Positions 16,218-24,207 of a DNA stretch of 64,000 nucleotides are shown in pieces (position 1 is the stretch's first letter; every line of letters begins with the position of its first letter). This DNA is from Myxococcota bacterium. GTDB taxonomy: Bacteria; Myxococcota_A; UBA9160; UBA6930. Location: assembly GCA_028285625.1 (NCBI GenBank), contig JANQOX010000005.1, forward strand, positions 372,001 to 436,000, written 5' to 3'. Position numbers and translations under genes: made by a program. The notes beneath the pieces are model-generated. The model saw only the letters and a list, made by a program, of their open reading frames with translations, ran no database searches and had not been told where the DNA came from.

Positions 16218-17396
16218 CTACTCCTCGAAGGCCCGCTTTTCGGGCCCGATGCGCGCCACGAGGGGCGCCAGTTTCTCGGTGTCGAATCCGTAGAGCTCGG
16301 CGGCATTGCCGCCGAGCAGCGCATCGCGGTCGGCCTCGGGGATGCCCCGGAAGGCGTCGTGCAGCTGCTTGGCCGTTTCGGGCCAGGTGCCTTCGGGGTG
16401 CGGGTAGTCGCTGCCCCACATGATGTTGCCGAGGCCGATCTCGTGGCGCATTTCGACCTCGCGGCGAGGCATGCACGACGCACCCAGGTAGACGTGACGG
16501 CGAAAGTAGTCGCTCGGCTTCATCGACAGATGGCTGCGGTAGTCGCCGAGCTTCGCCGCGTAGTGCGTCTCTTCGTAGCGGAAGTCGAGCAGCGACAGCA
16601 GCTCGGGCACCCACACGCAGGTGCTCTCGGTGATGGCGATGCGCAGTCCCGGAAAGCGCTCGAAGATGCCGCCCCAGATCAGGAACGAGATCGGGCGGGC
16701 CGACCACCAGACGACCTCGCTGATGTAGATGCCCATCATGCCGGTGTGGTCGGCGTAGTCGCTCATGGGTGCGGCGCCCGAGTGGAAATGCACGACCATC
16801 CCGGTGTCCTGGCAGGCGGCCCAGATGGGGTCGTACTTCGGGTGGTGGTAGGCATCCTGGCTGCCCCACATGCTGGGGATCAGGATGCCGGCCAGGCCGT
16901 TCTCCTTGGCCCAGATCACCTCGCGCACGGCCTCGTCCACGTCCCACAGGATCGGCGCGATGGCGATGCCCGCGCGACGCTCGGGGGCCATCTGGCAAAG
17001 CTCGGCCAGCCAGCGGTTGTGGGCGCGCGCGCCCGCCCACTGAAGCTTCGGGTCGATGCCCTCGGTCGGAAGCGAAAGCCCGGCGCCGAAGGGCGGCATG
17101 TTCATCTCGGTGATGCCGTCGGGAAAGATCACCTCGCCAGCGATGCCGTCGGCGTCGAGCACGCGGTTGCGCTCGTCCGAGTCCCAGGCGCCGGTGAGCG
17201 CCTGCTCGCGGCCCTTGCGCCACTCGGCGTTGATGTCGTCGATCAGGAACTTGCGCGCGGCCTCGCGCGTGGCCTCGAGCTGGATCGGAAGTGCTACGTC
17301 GAAGATCTCGCGCAGGTCCGGGTCGACGTAGTCGCGGTACTTCTCGGGCGGCAGCCCTGCGTGGCAATCGGACGAGATGAGCAGGTGGCGGTCCAC
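16218..17396 (-). CDS. Amidohydrolase-2 family metal-dependent hydrolase or decarboxylase
   Basis: The 392-residue TIM-barrel protein of the amidohydrolase_2 family has LISSDCHAG at the N-terminus, a GMVVHFHSGAAP strand with metal-binding His, TESTCVWVPELL, and the GSDYPHPEGTWP motif with the catalytic Asp. Family members include ACMSD-type nonoxidative decarboxylases and hydrolases of ring-cleavage or carboxylated aromatic compounds. It is 2 nt downstream of the Rieske oxygenase, which suggests consecutive steps on an aromatic or alicyclic substrate. Confidence 0.88.
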   Translation of the reverse strand: MDRHLLISSDCHAGLPPEKYRDYVDPDLREIFDVALPIQLEATREAARKFLIDDINAEWRKGREQALTGAWDSDERNRVLDADGIAGEVIFPDGITEMNMPPFGAGLSLPTEGIDPKLQWAGARAHNRWLAELCQMAPERRAGIAIAPILWDVDEAVREVIWAKENGLAGILIPSMWGSQDAYHHPKYDPIWAACQDTGMVVHFHSGAAPMSDYADHTGMMGIYISEVVWWSARPISFLIWGGIFERFPGLRIAITESTCVWVPELLSLLDFRYEETHYAAKLGDYRSHLSMKPSDYFRRHVYLGASCMPRREVEMRHEIGLGNIMWGSDYPHPEGTWPETAKQLHDAFRGIPEADRDALLGGNAAELYGFDTEKLAPLVARIGPEKRAFEE

Positions 17397-17398
17397 GA

Positions 17399-18364
17399 TC
17401 AGGCTCCCTTCGCGGCGGTGTCGCTGTAGAACTGCCGCGTCCAGCGCCGGAACTCGGCGAGGTACTTGTCCTCTTCACAGAAGACCGGGTTGGCGCGGTG
17501 CACCTTGTTCTTCCAGATCTGCATGTCCTGCAGCACACCCGTGGACATGCCCTCGATGAAGTCCTCGCCCGCCACGTCGGCCATGTTGCGCGTGGTGGTG
17601 AAGAGCCAGCGCGAGATCGTGTGGTCGCGGTCGATCGGTGTCGTCGACGAGAACATCAGCAGTCCGGCGCCGGGGATGCCGGTCATGCGGACGGTAGTGA
17701 GCCCCAGCCCCCAGCTGTCGCGCTCGAGCTCCATCTGGAACGTGCCGTAGGGCGTCTCGTGCTCGTTCTGGCTGCTGATGCGGAAGAAACGGCCGTCCTC
17801 GCCGTACTCCATCTGCGAGTCGGGCGGTGCGGTGGCCGAGTGCACGTAGTGGAAGTGAACCGGGTCGCAGTTGTTTTCGGCCATGTCCTGCATGTGCACG
17901 GGCACTTCGAGGTCGAAGGTGCGGTACTCGGTCCAGTCCGGGTCTTCGATCTCGGCGACCGTGGGCACCTCCCAATCCGGCGGCTTCTGCTCGGCGTGGT
18001 GCCAGACGAAGATCATCTCGTTGCGCTCGACCACGTCCCAGCCTCGCACGCGGGCCTTGGGCGGGATGCGCTTGCAGTACGGGATCTCGACGCAGGTGCC
18101 GCTGGCGTCGTAGCGCCAGCCGTGGAAGGGGCAGCGGATCGTGTCTCCCATCACGCGGCCGCCTTCGGCCAGGTGCGCGCCCAGGTGCGGGCAGTAGGCG
18201 TCGAGCACGATCGCCTGGCCGCTGCGGCCGCGGAACAGGACCAGGTCCCGCTCGAAGTAGTGCAGTCGCTTCACCTCGCCAGGCTGGAGATCGCGGCTCC
18301 AGGCCACGGCGAACCAGCCGTTGGGCAGCCCCGGCGGCCGATGCTCGTCTGCGCGTACGCTCAT
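17399..18364 (-). CDS. Rieske non-heme iron oxygenase, KshA-like terminal component
   Basis: The protein is 321 residues. The Rieske [2Fe-2S] site is Cys58-x-His60 (YCPHLGAH) and Cys78-x2-His81 (RCPFHGWRYD). The mononuclear iron site is the MAENNCDPVHFHYVHS stretch with His170 and His175. The layout resembles 3-ketosteroid 9-alpha-hydroxylase oxygenase and related monooxygenases more than ring-hydroxylating dioxygenases. No reductase or ferredoxin gene is adjacent. ATG 18364 overlaps the TetR stop (ATGA), making it the first enzyme of the operon. Confidence 0.9.
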   Translation of the reverse strand: MSVRADEHRPPGLPNGWFAVAWSRDLQPGEVKRLHYFERDLVLFRGRSGQAIVLDAYCPHLGAHLAEGGRVMGDTIRCPFHGWRYDASGTCVEIPYCKRIPPKARVRGWDVVERNEMIFVWHHAEQKPPDWEVPTVAEIEDPDWTEYRTFDLEVPVHMQDMAENNCDPVHFHYVHSATAPPDSQMEYGEDGRFFRISSQNEHETPYGTFQMELERDSWGLGLTTVRMTGIPGAGLLMFSSTTPIDRDHTISRWLFTTTRNMADVAGEDFIEGMSTGVLQDMQIWKNKVHRANPVFCEEDKYLAEFRRWTRQFYSDTAAKGA

Positions 18365-19032
18365 GCTCCTTCCTCCTGGGATCTCTGGGATTTCTGGGAT
18401 GGGCGGACTTCGTGGGCCGAGATGGCGTCCCCGATCAGGGCCGCCAGGGCGGTCGCGCGCTCGCGCAGCGCGAACGCCTCGAGATGCACCCAGTCGAACA
18501 TCAGCACGTAGTACGCGCCGAGCACGAGCTGGGTGAGCGCCTCGTCGTCATGGGGCGACTGGACGTCGCCAGCCAGTCGGCCGTCGCGCACGATGGCACC
18601 GAAGGCCTCGTGCATACGCCGGGTCTCGTCTCCGCTGCCCTCGTTGGCCACGTGCACGATCTCGGTGAGCAGCTCGCGGTGCATGGGCCCGGCCTCTTCG
18701 CCCTGCGCGGCCACGTGCGCGAAGAACCGCTCGATGCGCTCGCGCGCGGTGCCGGGCGCCTTGCGAGCGGCGGCCACGTCGTCGAGCAGGCGGGAGAGCG
18801 CCTCGCCGGCCAGTTCGCGCAGAAGGTCGCGTCGCGACGGGAAGTGGTTGAAGAAGGTCTTCTCCGCCACGTCCGCCCGCTCGCAGATCTCGCCCACCGT
18901 GGTCTGCGAGACCCCCTTCACCTCGAATAGCGCGAACGCCTCCTCGAGGATCCGCGCCCGCAGCAGCGCCTTCTTGCGCTCGCGTCGGCCCGCAGCGGGG
19001 GAAGTCTGGGCCGGAGGGCTCTGCGTCGTCAC
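18361..19032 (-). CDS. TetR-family transcriptional regulator, probable repressor of the Rieske operon
   Basis: This 223-residue TetR-type protein has an N-terminal helix-turn-helix region (RARILEEAFALFEVKGVSQT, then VGEICERADVAEKTFFNHFP, about 26-63) and a helical ligand-binding domain. The GTG start at 19032 has a GGAGG site 7 nt upstream. A TetR-like inverted repeat lies at 19054-19069 over its promoter, so it probably represses itself and the four co-transcribed enzyme genes until a pathway compound binds. Confidence 0.9.
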   Translation of the reverse strand: MTTQSPPAQTSPAAGRRERKKALLRARILEEAFALFEVKGVSQTTVGEICERADVAEKTFFNHFPSRRDLLRELAGEALSRLLDDVAAARKAPGTARERIERFFAHVAAQGEEAGPMHRELLTEIVHVANEGSGDETRRMHEAFGAIVRDGRLAGDVQSPHDDEALTQLVLGAYYVLMFDWVHLEAFALRERATALAALIGDAISAHEVRPSQKSQRSQEEGA

Positions 19033-19040
19033 GGACCTCC

Positions 19041-19069
19041 ATATATCACGAATTTACAGTCGGCTGCAA
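19041..19069 (-). promoter_or_regulatory. Promoter and candidate TetR operator upstream of the Rieske operon
   Basis: Read on the minus strand, TTGCAG (19069-19064) and ATATAT (19046-19041) sit 17 bp apart as -35/-10-like boxes. TTGCAG-CCGA-CTGTAA (19069-19054) is an inverted repeat with one mismatch across the arms and covers the -35 region. Its size and spacing are like many TetR operators. The GTG start lies 9 nt past the -10-like box, so either the leader is extremely short or the true promoter boxes are shifted. Confidence 0.55.
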
Positions 19070-19134
19070 GATTACTTGAGCCTGTATTTCCAGGTCAGAG
19101 ACCCCGCGGTCGTGGGGTACGCTCGGCGTCGCCC

Positions 19135-21087
19135 GTGAGCGAGGAGTCTCCGCAGAAGCCCGGTCTCGCCACCCGCCTCGGCGCCGGGTTGCGCGACGCC
19201 CACCGCCGGGACCCGTTGCGATTCCGGGTGCGCGCAGCGCTGGCCCTGGTGCTGGTCCTGCTTCTCGCGCGCCTGGCCTTCGGGCCGGACCCCTTCTCGG
19301 ACGGCATCGCGGGTCGTCTCGCCGAGGGCAAGTCCCTGGAGCCTCGGTACTACGCGGAGACCTGGACCTTCTGGGCATCGCTGTTCGATGCGGTGCTCGT
19401 GGTGGGACTGCTGGCGGCGAGCCGCTGGTTCCTCCGCGATGCACCGCTGCCCCCCGCGCCCCGCCCCCCGAAGCCACCGCGCGCCTTCGTCGGCCTGCTG
19501 GCGCTGGCGGCGCTGCTCGCCGGCGCCCTGGCCGCGCCCCGCCTCGACCACAGCCTCTGGGACGACGAGGCCTACACGGTGCGCCACGCGGTGGACGGCG
19601 GCTACCGCATGAAGAAGAGCGGCGAGCTCACCTTCGACCGGGTGAAGCTGCGCGACACGCTCTGGTTCTATCGCATGCCCAACAACCACGTGCCCTTCAG
19701 CCTCTCGGCGCGTGCGAGCGTGGCCACCTGGCGCGCGGTGGCGCGCCCGGAGACGCGCTTCGTGTCGGAACGCGCGTTCCGGCTACCGGCCTGGTTGGCC
19801 GGCATGGGCGCAGTGGCCGCCTTCGGCTGGCTGCTGCTGCGCCTGGGCTCGCCCGCCGCCGGGCTGCTGGCAGCGTTCCTGCTGGCGCTCCACCCCTGGC
19901 ACATGAAGTACCTGTCCGAGGGGCGCGGGTATTCCATGGCCATGTTGTGGATCGCCCTCTACCTGCTGGCCACGCTCCGCGTCCTCGAGCACGGCAGCTG
20001 GCGCCGCTGGCTCGGCTATGGCGCTGCGCAGTTCATGCTGATGTGGACCTACCCGGCGGCGGTCTACATGCTGCTGCTCGCCAACCTCGCCGTGGGCGTG
20101 GCCCTGCTGCGACGCGACGAATCGCCGGCCCGCGCCGCGGCGCTGTGGCGTTGGCTGGTAGTGGGCGTCGTCGGTGGCGGCCTCTGGGTGCTGCTCATGG
20201 CCCCGAACCTGGCGCAGCTGCCGGCCTACCTGGCGGGCGGGTACGACATGGACCTCGGCGGGATGTTCTTGCGCAACACGCTCTCGTCCCTGTGGATCGG
20301 CATGCCCTACGCTCTCGGCAGCACCGGCGCGAACTACGAAGAGCTGCGGCGCCTGCTGGCGGCGTCTCCCGTGCTGCTGCCTTCGGCCATCGCCGCGACG
20401 ATCGGCCTCGCCGCCCTCGGCGCCGCCCGCGTGCTGCGTACGGGCGGCGACCGCGCGCTCGTCGGCGCGCTGCTGATCCTGTACCTGCCGCTGACCTACG
20501 GCATCACCTGGTTGCGCCAGGACGTGGTGTTCCCCTGGTACTTCGTGGTGGGCGTGCCCGCCCTCGCCTCGCTGGTGGCTTTGGGCGCCACCTGGCCGCT
20601 CGAGGCCGCGAGACACCCGGGCGCTCGCGCCGCGGCGGCCGCGGCCTGTGTGGCCCTGCTCCTGGGGCAGGCCTGGCTGACCCAACCGCCGCGGCTGCTC
20701 CTCTGGGAGCGCGCGCTCGAACCCGAACGCGACTCGGTGCTCCGGGCGCGGCCGAGCCTCGACCCGGACGACCCGGCGAACGCCCGCGTGCTCACCACCT
20801 CGTTCTACCGGGGCCCCGACTACTACGACCCACTCGGCACCTACGTGGGCACCCCGGAAGAGATGCGGGTGCTGATGCGGGAATCGGACCGCACCGGGCA
20901 TCCCCTCTACGTGAACGTGGGCCGCCCCTCGCTCACGGTGAAGAACCCGGCGATGCACGACATGGTGGTGGAGGGGTCGGACTTCGAGCTGCTCGAGACC
21001 TACTGGGGCTCGGGCCCGCGCGGCGCGCGACGGCTCTACCGCTATGTCGGCAGCACGTCTTCCGCGTTGCCCGAGTCGGGTGACTGA
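19135..21087 (+). CDS. GT-C-like polytopic membrane glycosyltransferase
   Basis: The 650-residue protein has about 12 hydrophobic segments after a cytosolic Arg-rich start. The first large periplasmic loop has LDHSLWDDEAYTVRHAV, the acidic DDE-type motif of GT-C transferases, followed by MPNNHVPFSLSARA and LLALHPWHMKYLSEGRGYSM. Such proteins use polyprenyl-phosphate sugars; donor and acceptor are unknown. The start is GTG 19135. The convergent gene at 21148-23106 encodes a clear paralogue with the same order of motifs. Confidence 0.85.
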   Translation: MSEESPQKPGLATRLGAGLRDAHRRDPLRFRVRAALALVLVLLLARLAFGPDPFSDGIAGRLAEGKSLEPRYYAETWTFWASLFDAVLVVGLLAASRWFLRDAPLPPAPRPPKPPRAFVGLLALAALLAGALAAPRLDHSLWDDEAYTVRHAVDGGYRMKKSGELTFDRVKLRDTLWFYRMPNNHVPFSLSARASVATWRAVARPETRFVSERAFRLPAWLAGMGAVAAFGWLLLRLGSPAAGLLAAFLLALHPWHMKYLSEGRGYSMAMLWIALYLLATLRVLEHGSWRRWLGYGAAQFMLMWTYPAAVYMLLLANLAVGVALLRRDESPARAAALWRWLVVGVVGGGLWVLLMAPNLAQLPAYLAGGYDMDLGGMFLRNTLSSLWIGMPYALGSTGANYEELRRLLAASPVLLPSAIAATIGLAALGAARVLRTGGDRALVGALLILYLPLTYGITWLRQDVVFPWYFVVGVPALASLVALGATWPLEAARHPGARAAAAAACVALLLGQAWLTQPPRLLLWERALEPERDSVLRARPSLDPDDPANARVLTTSFYRGPDYYDPLGTYVGTPEEMRVLMRESDRTGHPLYVNVGRPSLTVKNPAMHDMVVEGSDFELLETYWGSGPRGARRLYRYVGSTSSALPESGD

Positions 21088-21120
21088 TCCTTCGCCCGCG
21101 CGGCCCGTTCGACCAGGCGC

Positions 21121-21186
21121 ACACGGCGCATGGGCGCCGTGGTCTCGCTACTGCCCAACCCCGCCACGCGGGCGTGGAGTGTGCCC
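21121..21186. repeat. 66-bp direct repeat, copy A
   Basis: This copy matches 23060-23125 at 58 of 66 positions without gaps and in the same orientation. It begins ACACGGCGC and ends GGAGTGTGCCC, with an internal invariant CCCCGCCACGCGGGCG. Read on the minus strand it supplies the last codons and stop of the 21148-23106 gene (tail GHTPRPRGGVGQ). It sits in the junction between the two convergent paralogues. Confidence 0.85.
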
Positions 21187-23106
21187 CGGAGCCCCGGTGG
21201 GGGCCACGCCCGTGTAGCGGAGCACGCGATAGACGAATCGCGGCTCGACGGCGTCGAAGCGGCGGTCCGGCGCGAAGTGGCGCGGGTCGTCCAGCAGTTC
21301 GAACCCGTCGCCCCGCCGGTCGCGGTTGTAGGCGGGGTGGCCGTAGAAGAGGAACAGCGGCACGCCCTTCGCGTCGGCCTCGGCGCACAGCGCCTCGATC
21401 TCGGCGCGGGAGTGGACGTCGCGGATCCATGGGTCGTAGAGCCGCGGCATGCCGCCGCCGTGGCCATAGCCGGCCCGCAGCACCGACAACGGGTCGTCTC
21501 CCGCCTGGCTGCGAAGGTACTCGGCCACGTCGCGAAGCGGTGCGATCGGCCGTGTGGTCACGACCCGCAGCTGGGGCAGGTAGGTCGCTGCGAGGAGCGC
21601 GACCACGGCCGCCGTCGCGCCGATCGTGACCGGTCGGCGCCAACGGCCGGGGGCGAGGGCCCCGACGCTGCCGGCGCCCATGGCGATCAGGAGCAGCAGC
21701 GTCGGCAGCGCGAAGGTCATGTAGCGCGAGTAGAAGATCTGCTCGTTCAGGTGGGCGCTCGCGATGGCCAGCGGCACGGCCAGCAGCGTGGTGAGCGCCA
21801 CCGCGCCCGCGGGGCCCGGACGGCGGAACAGCCGCACCAGGCCCGCCAGAGCCAGGATCGGGACCAGGCCGAAGACCCACACCTCGAGCCCCGGAATCCG
21901 GGCGGCGAGGTCGGTGACCGACGGCCACGCACCGGGCGGGGTGGCCACGTGCGACGTGTGCCACGGCATGCCCGCCGCCAGGCGCGACCAGAGCTCGGGG
22001 AAGACGCCGGGCCCGAGCGGGTGGCCCTCGAGGTCGTACCAGATCGCGAACTGCACGAGGGCCGGGCCCATCACCGCCACCAGGGCGAACGCGGCCAGGG
22101 TCTGGGATGCCAGGTGCCGGTAGAGCAGGGTCAGGCGATCGCGACGAGGGGCGGGTGCGCGCGCCGCCCCCACGAGCCCCAGCACGCCGAAGGCGAAGGC
22201 GAAGTAGAGCTGGAAGGGGTGCGTCCACAGGATCGCAAAGGTCGCCGCGCCCTGGGCGAGCCAGGCTCGCAGCCGGCCCGTGCGCAGGGCCTCGTGCATG
22301 GCGAGCGCAGCCAGCATCGCGAGCGGCATGAGGAAGGTGTACGCGCGGCCCTCCACCGAGTAGCGGATGGCAAAGGGGTGCAACGCCAGCAGGGCCGCCG
22401 CGGCGAGGCCGGCGCCCGGGAACCCGAAGCGCCAGCCGAGCAGGGCGACGAGAGACACGGCCAGCAGCGCCGCGGCCAACGCCGGGAGCCGGAACACGAG
22501 GTCGGAGTGCGCCTCGGGCGGCAGCCCGCCCGCGGCCCGCCAGGTGTCGAGGCTCGCGCGGCCCGCCATGTTGTAGGTGATGTGATTGGTGGGCTTCTTC
22601 CAGTACCAGATCGTTCGCGCCCAGTGCCGCGGCTCGAGGGCGGCCCGGGTGGGGTCGACCGCCAAGGGTTCGACGGGGCCGCGGATCAGGCGGGTCACCG
22701 ACCACGCCTCGTCCCACCACAGGCTCCCCTGGGCCAGCGGCAGGCGCACGAGCCCCGCCACCGCCACGATCAGGAGGACCGCCACCACGAAGCCCCGGCC
22801 GGGGCTCGGTATCGCCAGCTCGGGCAGGGACGCCGTCAACGGGCGCGCCCAGAAGCCGGCGAGTGCAGCGAGCGCGACGAGCCCGAGCCCGATCGCGCCC
22901 AGGCCCCAGAAGCTCGCGATCGCGACGGTGTGTTCGAAGTCGCGATCGGGGGTGGGCAGCAGACCCGGCCCGGTGGGCAACGAGCCCGGCCAGGGCAGCG
23001 CCACCAGCGCCAGCGCGCACGCGCTCGCGCCCAGCAGGCACGCCAAGCGTGCCCGTCGCACACGGCGCGTGTGCGCCGTGGCGTCGCTACCGGCCATCCC
23101 CGCCAC
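21148..23106 (-). CDS. GT-C-like polytopic membrane glycosyltransferase, paralogue of the 19135-21087 protein
   Basis: The 652-residue protein shares the motif order of its convergent neighbour: GSLWWDEAWSVTRLI, KPTNHITYNMAGRASLDTWR and LLALHPFAIRYSVEGRAYTF align with the neighbour's DDEAYTVRH, PNNHVPFSLSARA and HPWHMKYLSEGRGYSM regions. The start is GTG 23106 (ATG 23097 is an alternative). Both the first ~15 codons and the last ~12 codons lie inside copies of a 66-bp direct repeat, so the gene seems to have arrived, or been duplicated, together with this repeat. Donor and acceptor are unknown. Confidence 0.83.
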   Translation of the reverse strand: MAGMAGSDATAHTRRVRRARLACLLGASACALALVALPWPGSLPTGPGLLPTPDRDFEHTVAIASFWGLGAIGLGLVALAALAGFWARPLTASLPELAIPSPGRGFVVAVLLIVAVAGLVRLPLAQGSLWWDEAWSVTRLIRGPVEPLAVDPTRAALEPRHWARTIWYWKKPTNHITYNMAGRASLDTWRAAGGLPPEAHSDLVFRLPALAAALLAVSLVALLGWRFGFPGAGLAAAALLALHPFAIRYSVEGRAYTFLMPLAMLAALAMHEALRTGRLRAWLAQGAATFAILWTHPFQLYFAFAFGVLGLVGAARAPAPRRDRLTLLYRHLASQTLAAFALVAVMGPALVQFAIWYDLEGHPLGPGVFPELWSRLAAGMPWHTSHVATPPGAWPSVTDLAARIPGLEVWVFGLVPILALAGLVRLFRRPGPAGAVALTTLLAVPLAIASAHLNEQIFYSRYMTFALPTLLLLIAMGAGSVGALAPGRWRRPVTIGATAAVVALLAATYLPQLRVVTTRPIAPLRDVAEYLRSQAGDDPLSVLRAGYGHGGGMPRLYDPWIRDVHSRAEIEALCAEADAKGVPLFLFYGHPAYNRDRRGDGFELLDDPRHFAPDRRFDAVEPRFVYRVLRYTGVAPTGAPGHTPRPRGGVGQ

Positions 23107-23125
23107 GCGGGCGCGGAGTGTGCCC
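23060..23125. repeat. 66-bp direct repeat, copy B
   Basis: Same element as 21121-21186 (8 mismatches, no gaps). On the minus strand it ends the truncated ABC permease frame with the tail GHTPRPRGGDGR and a stop, and also carries the start of the downstream glycosyltransferase-like gene. This suggests an insertion or recombination point. Confidence 0.85.
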
Positions 23126-23206
23126 GTAGAAGAGCAGGAAGAACAGGTAGCCGTCGCGGGCGACGACGCGGGCGTCCTTGGCCAGGAGCGCGCCCACCTT
23201 GCTCAT
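23087..23206 (-). pseudogene. Truncated 5' end of a second ABC-2-type permease gene
   Basis: ATG 23206 opens a 39-residue frame. The first 28 residues (MSKVGALLAKDARVVARDGY, then LFFLLFYG) look like the cytosolic start and first helix of an ABC-2 exporter permease. The sequence then runs directly into repeat copy B, which contributes GHTPRPRGG and a stop. It begins 20 nt after the stop of the intact permease, where the second permease of such a transporter is expected. Everything beyond the first helix is gone. Confidence 0.7.
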
Positions 23207-23225
23207 GGGCCGGTCCCCGGTGCCG

Positions 23226-23996
23226 TCATGCGCTCGGCTCGCCGCGCTCGTGGGCCGCGCGCTGCGCCCGCACCACCCAGACGAGTACGACGCCGACGGA
23301 GACGAGCTGCATGAACGTGGCCCCCAGGATCTTGCTCGTCGAGGCCGACTCGGGGTTCGCGATCTCGACGAAGGCGAGCATGGCCGGCGTGGTCGGCACC
23401 CAGGCGACCATCCACCAGCCGGCGGCGCCGAGCACCGCGAGGACGGGGGCGTGCAGCACCAGCAACCACGGGATCGAGGCCATCACGAACTTCTGGAAGT
23501 CGCCGTGGCGAAGGGTGAGCCAGAAGCCCACCAGGCCGGTGAGGAGCGTGCACAGAAAGAGCGGCGGCATCACCCTAGGAACGCGGGTGCTCGGCCCCAT
23601 GGCGCCAGCCACGGTGACGGCGCCCGCGATCGCCGCGATGGCGGCCGTGCAGGCCGTGAGCGCGAGGAGTCGCTCGACCGGCCGCAGGTGTGTGGTCAGC
23701 AGGGCCTGGTCGCTCTTCTGGACGCGCTCGAGATAGACCTGCGCCCCGACGAGCTGCACGCCGAGGATGCCGGGCTCGGCGAGCAGGAAGATCGGGAGCG
23801 CCGTCGGCAGCCAGTCTTCGGGGAGCGCGAAGCGCAGCACGCCGATGGCCGTCGCCGTGACCAGCGCGTAGGCATAGAGGAAGCCGCCGCGAACCTGGAC
23901 TCGCAGCGCCAGCCAGAGCGCGATCGCGATCCGTCGCAGGGGCCCGCCTCGCACGGCTTCGGCCGGGTCGGACCGCGACGCGGGCCGCTCGCTCAC
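23226..23996 (-). CDS. ABC-2-type exporter permease-like membrane protein, in a decayed locus
   Basis: The 256-residue frame has about six membrane helices and a cytosolic N-terminus, as in fluoroquinolone/ABC-2-type export permeases. The start GTG 23996 overlaps the stop of the ATPase remnant (GTGA), the normal coupling of ATPase and permease. The frame is intact, but its partner ATPase has lost both Walker motifs and the second permease is cut to its first helix, so it is probably non-functional or on the way to decay unless another ATPase serves it. Confidence 0.7.
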   Translation of the reverse strand: MSERPASRSDPAEAVRGGPLRRIAIALWLALRVQVRGGFLYAYALVTATAIGVLRFALPEDWLPTALPIFLLAEPGILGVQLVGAQVYLERVQKSDQALLTTHLRPVERLLALTACTAAIAAIAGAVTVAGAMGPSTRVPRVMPPLFLCTLLTGLVGFWLTLRHGDFQKFVMASIPWLLVLHAPVLAVLGAAGWWMVAWVPTTPAMLAFVEIANPESASTSKILGATFMQLVSVGVVLVWVVRAQRAAHERGEPSA

Positions 23997-24207
23997 CCGT
24001 CGAGTCCCCGACCCGTCACGAGCAGGAACACGTCCTCGAGGCTCGGCCCGCCAGTACCACGTGCATCTTCATCCCCTTCGAGTATTGCCCACCGGTCGCC
24101 GATCGCCCGCGGGCAGGTCGCGGCGGGCCAGCAGATCTTCGGGCACGTCGGTCGCCACGTCGAACAGCCGGCGGCAGAAGTCGAGGTTCTCCCGCGCCGT
24201 CTTCCAC
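23993..24207 (-). pseudogene. Remnant of an ABC transporter ATPase gene
   Basis: Three fragments of an exporter ATPase appear in order but in different frames: TARENLDFCRRLFDVATD (the region after Walker A), QYSKGMKMHVVLAG (a degenerate ABC signature, normally YSKGM-x-QR) and GPSLEDVFLLVTGRGLDG (the family's C-terminal end). Walker A is missing because the upstream part has been replaced by the HNH gene. Walker B, the D-loop and H-loop are deleted between the second and third fragments. The last frame still overlaps the permease start, showing the original gene order. Confidence 0.8.

Noticed and set aside
1522..19032. A single steroid-degradation island joining the P450 and the KshA-like Rieske oxygenase
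   Set aside because: The two genes are 16 kb apart with unrelated envelope genes between, and no Kst/Hsa-type ring-degradation genes are present.
21121..23125. An insertion sequence or CRISPR array explaining the 66-bp repeats
   Set aside because: No transposase, no short terminal inverted repeats and only two copies about 1.9 kb apart with a full gene between.
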